Source of the DNA: an uncultured Lachnoanaerobaculum sp.
GTDB lineage: Bacteria > Bacillota > Clostridia > Lachnospirales > Lachnospiraceae
Direction: 5' to 3'
Assembly (NCBI GenBank): GCA_916720285.1
Contig: CAKAQP010000111.1
Coordinates: 1-7,641, forward strand
DNA: 7,641 nucleotides
Below are positions 5,786 through 7,641 of the stretch, piece by piece. Below the pieces are notes generated by a model that was not told the DNA's origin, did no database searches, and worked only from the letters and a program-made list of their open reading frames with translations. The number at the start of each line of letters is the position of its first letter. Within the stretch, counting starts at the first letter, position 1. The position numbers and the translations under genes were made by a program.

Positions 5786-6925
5786 ATGAAAAAGAAGCTA
5801 TTTACCTTATTCTTGTTATCATTTTTAATATCTTCACTTTCAGGATGCCAATCACCCAAAGATAGTAATACCACCTCTGTTGCACAGGAAAGTGAATCTC
5901 TCTCAACACCGGAAACTTCAACAGAAGAAAAACCTACCACTTCAGCCAAAAGTGATATAACTCAAACTTCAATAGATAACGAACTTTCTATATCAGAAAG
6001 TATCTATTTCCCTTATGAAAATTTAAATGAGTTAACTATTAATGAAAAGACTGATAAGGACAGCTTAAAAAATATCATCAGCAAACTCCCTAAGATAGCT
6101 GAATATATACAACTTAGTGATGTGGAGTTAAGTAATGACTCTTCGACAATCACAATCAAATATGATGAATTTTATGAAGGTGCAATCGCATCCAGGCTTT
6201 ATGATATTGATTTAACACCACCCGGCATAGATGAAAATCCTTTGTATTCTTCACCATATATATTTCCAAGGCTTGACAATAATGCTTTGCTTTTAATAAT
6301 AGCCAATGATTCCATATCATATGTAAATTATGAAATTTCTGTACCTGAGGAATTTTATGATTCAAAACCTCTTACTCTAAAACTTGCAAGAGAAAACTTT
6401 ATAAAGCACATAGGTGATATATCTGGTGCCAGAGAAGATAAAAGCCGTTATGATATTTTATTAGATTATGATAACGCCATATTTGCCAATAGAATTCACC
6501 TTAATGGTGTAGTCCTTGGTTCTGAAGAGGAAGTGCTCATTAAAAGATATAATGAACCTAATGAAAAAGATGGAAATAATTATATATATCTTTCTGAAGA
6601 TGGCACTATAACATTTAGGCTCGAAAAAGGAAAAACTGAAGATAATCTATTAACTGTTACAAAGATTTCAGTTCGCCCACTTAAAAAAATCATATATGAA
6701 CAGTTTTTCCCACTCAGTATAGGATTATTACCTGAGCAAAATGGAGTTTTAAGTAAATCTCGTGTTGTGGGCTACCTTGGAGAACCTAGAATAAAAACCT
6801 CAGATACTTATTATTATAGACTAACCTCCGGTTTATCTGATTATCTATACTTTACATATGATGATAATGAAAATGTAATAGAATATGGAATGGTAAGAGA
6901 AGAACTTATACCTAAAAATCATTAA
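5786..6925 (+). CDS. Lipoprotein of unknown function, possible DUF4825-like domain plus two similar C-terminal modules
   Basis: A 379-residue predicted lipoprotein. The signal peptide (KKK start, hydrophobic core) ends in the lipobox LSGC, so Cys21 should be lipidated and the protein displayed on the outer face of the membrane. Residues about 22-68 form a Ser/Thr/Glu-rich linker. Residues about 80-212 contain DKDSLKNIISKLP, LSDVELSNDSSTITIKY and DNNALLLIIANDSISYVNYEI, which resemble from memory the DUF4825 domain found near BlaR1/sensor-type proteins. Residues about 241-297 and 320-372 look like two copies of one small beta-rich module (V-x3-Y-x-EP or YLGEP, aromatic strand, acidic turn, V-strand). 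ATG 5786 has AGGAGA seven bases upstream; the frame is open to an ATG at 5735 that lacks a ribosome site and would spoil the signal peptide. It is a single-gene unit bounded by a hairpin and a terminator. DNA here is more AT-rich than in the wall-protein genes. No function is assigned. Confidence 0.85.
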   Translation: MKKKLFTLFLLSFLISSLSGCQSPKDSNTTSVAQESESLSTPETSTEEKPTTSAKSDITQTSIDNELSISESIYFPYENLNELTINEKTDKDSLKNIISKLPKIAEYIQLSDVELSNDSSTITIKYDEFYEGAIASRLYDIDLTPPGIDENPLYSSPYIFPRLDNNALLLIIANDSISYVNYEISVPEEFYDSKPLTLKLARENFIKHIGDISGAREDKSRYDILLDYDNAIFANRIHLNGVVLGSEEEVLIKRYNEPNEKDGNNYIYLSEDGTITFRLEKGKTEDNLLTVTKISVRPLKKIIYEQFFPLSIGLLPEQNGVLSKSRVVGYLGEPRIKTSDTYYYRLTSGLSDYLYFTYDDNENVIEYGMVREELIPKNH

Positions 6926-6934
6926 ATATAAAAT

Positions 6935-6968
6935 GGGCTGTAACTTATAAAAAATTACGTTACAGCCC
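6935..6968. terminator. Bidirectional terminator between convergent genes
   Basis: GGGCTGTAAC (6935-6944) and GTTACAGCCC (6959-6968) form a perfect 10-bp stem with a 14-base A/T loop. On the plus strand it is followed by ccTCTTTTATA; on the minus strand by ATTTTATATTTAA. It sits 9 bases after the lipoprotein stop and 45 bases past the end of the convergent membrane-protein gene, so it should stop transcripts from both sides. Confidence 0.88.
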
Positions 6969-7013
6969 CCTCTTTTATACAAAACTATTTTATTCTATCA
7001 TAGATTATTCAAG

Positions 7014-7641
7014 TTACTTTACGAATCTGGAAAACAAATCTATCAATATTCCAATTAATATACTTACAGCAAAACATATGAAAGTTATCCTTGCAAGCAT
7101 CCTGCCCTTATTCCAGTACTTTGTACTTATATGCAATCCGTCTATCAAATCTATTCCAGGTATTAGTTGAAGGATAAAGTGCATTGAACTTCTCACAAAA
7201 GTCATCTTCTTTTGCTTTCTTGTAATGTCCAAAATACAAATAGTTAATATAAAACATGGCAACTCTATCACAGTTGTGCATACCAGCAGTACAGGTAGTA
7301 AAATCCACATACCAATTATAAATGGCCAAGTAATAATGACAAACGGTATAAAAAATACCAAAAAAAAGGATCCTACTCCGAATAAGCAAATATAAACAGG
7401 CAGACCTCCACCAATTAACATAATTGGCATCAGTGTGTATTTATAAAAGAAATAGTTATTTATACAGTAATCTATATCCTCTGTCTTTATAGCTTCAAGT
7501 ATATTTATAATTTGTACTCTGATAAGTATTACATATAGCACAATAAACAATATATTATTCGCTGCAATAATTACAGTAGGAATACTTACATCTGATTCCG
7601 ATAAGATTTGATGCAAAACAATTATATTAAAGCATAGCCAT
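7014..7641 (-). CDS. Multi-pass membrane protein of unknown function, 5' end outside window
   Basis: At least 208 C-terminal residues are visible, ending at a TAA (7016-7014). The frame is open right to the window edge (WLCFNIIVLHQ at the edge); a TTG at 7616 could be taken as a start but has no ribosome site, so the gene almost certainly begins further right. The protein is very hydrophobic: one helix near the N-terminal visible part (VIIAANNILFIVLYVILI), a polar stretch (KTEDIDYCINNYFFYKY), a long hydrophobic block of about four helices with GGGLPVYICLFGVGSFF, a basic loop (DITRKQKKMTFVRSS), the motif LIPGIDLIDGLHISTKYWN, and a last helix before SRFVK. I do not recognise the family. It converges on the lipoprotein gene and shares its terminator; no functional link can be shown. 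Confidence 0.75.
   Translation of the reverse strand, partial: WLCFNIIVLHQILSESDVSIPTVIIAANNILFIVLYVILIRVQIINILEAIKTEDIDYCINNYFFYKYTLMPIMLIGGGLPVYICLFGVGSFFLVFFIPFVIITWPFIIGMWILLPVLLVCTTVIELPCFILTICILDITRKQKKMTFVRSSMHFILQLIPGIDLIDGLHISTKYWNKGRMLARITFICFAVSILIGILIDLFSRFVK

Noticed and set aside
7614..7616. TTG as the start codon of the right-hand membrane protein
   Set aside because: The frame stays open to the window edge and no ribosome site precedes the TTG, so the gene is treated as partial.

Overview
The window looks like chromosomal DNA of a low-GC, Gram-positive anaerobic Clostridia-type bacterium. A Lachnospiraceae member, possibly from an oral or gut community, is my best guess. The reasons are the AT-rich DNA, strong GGAGG ribosome sites, an atpZ-atpI-atpB-atpE-atpF gene order, a c subunit carrying a sodium-type ion site, and exported proteins made of aromatic cell-wall-binding repeats. 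The species assignment is inference only; no rRNA or other marker is present.

Left third (1-2076, minus strand): the 5' end of an F-type ATP synthase operon, read right to left as atpZ, atpI, atpB (subunit a), atpE (subunit c) and atpF (subunit b, cut by the left edge). atpZ/atpI and atpI/atpB overlap by a few bases. atpB and atpE are separated by 79 bases that hold a perfect 8-bp hairpin. A very good sigma-A promoter (TAGACA, 17 bp, TATAAT) on the minus strand lies about 80 bp upstream of atpZ. The delta, alpha, gamma, beta and epsilon genes are expected beyond position 1.

Middle (2077-5640, plus strand): a divergent two-gene operon for secreted cell-wall proteins. It starts from an AT-rich intergenic region with two extended -10 elements and a leader hairpin. 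The first gene encodes a protein made only of about 12 wall-binding repeats plus a long Ala/Ser/Lys tail. Nine bases later comes a GH25 muramidase (lysozyme/autolysin) with about 18 repeats. Thirteen of those repeats (4-16) follow a three-type pattern, and repeats 5-16 form four tandem 180-bp units, matching the three-hairpins-per-turn geometry known for choline-binding-type solenoids. The two proteins probably share a wall ligand; the first has no catalytic domain.

Right third (5640-7641): a plus-strand lipoprotein gene of unknown function with its own candidate promoter. It may contain a DUF4825-like domain followed by two similar C-terminal modules. A bidirectional terminator separates it from a convergent minus-strand gene for an unknown multi-pass membrane protein whose 5' end lies outside the window.

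I saw no tRNA, rRNA, insertion sequence, CRISPR array or phage module. The strongest points for follow-up are the repeat superperiod in the lysozyme, the sodium-type ion site in AtpE, the repeat-only partner protein, and the unassigned lipoprotein.
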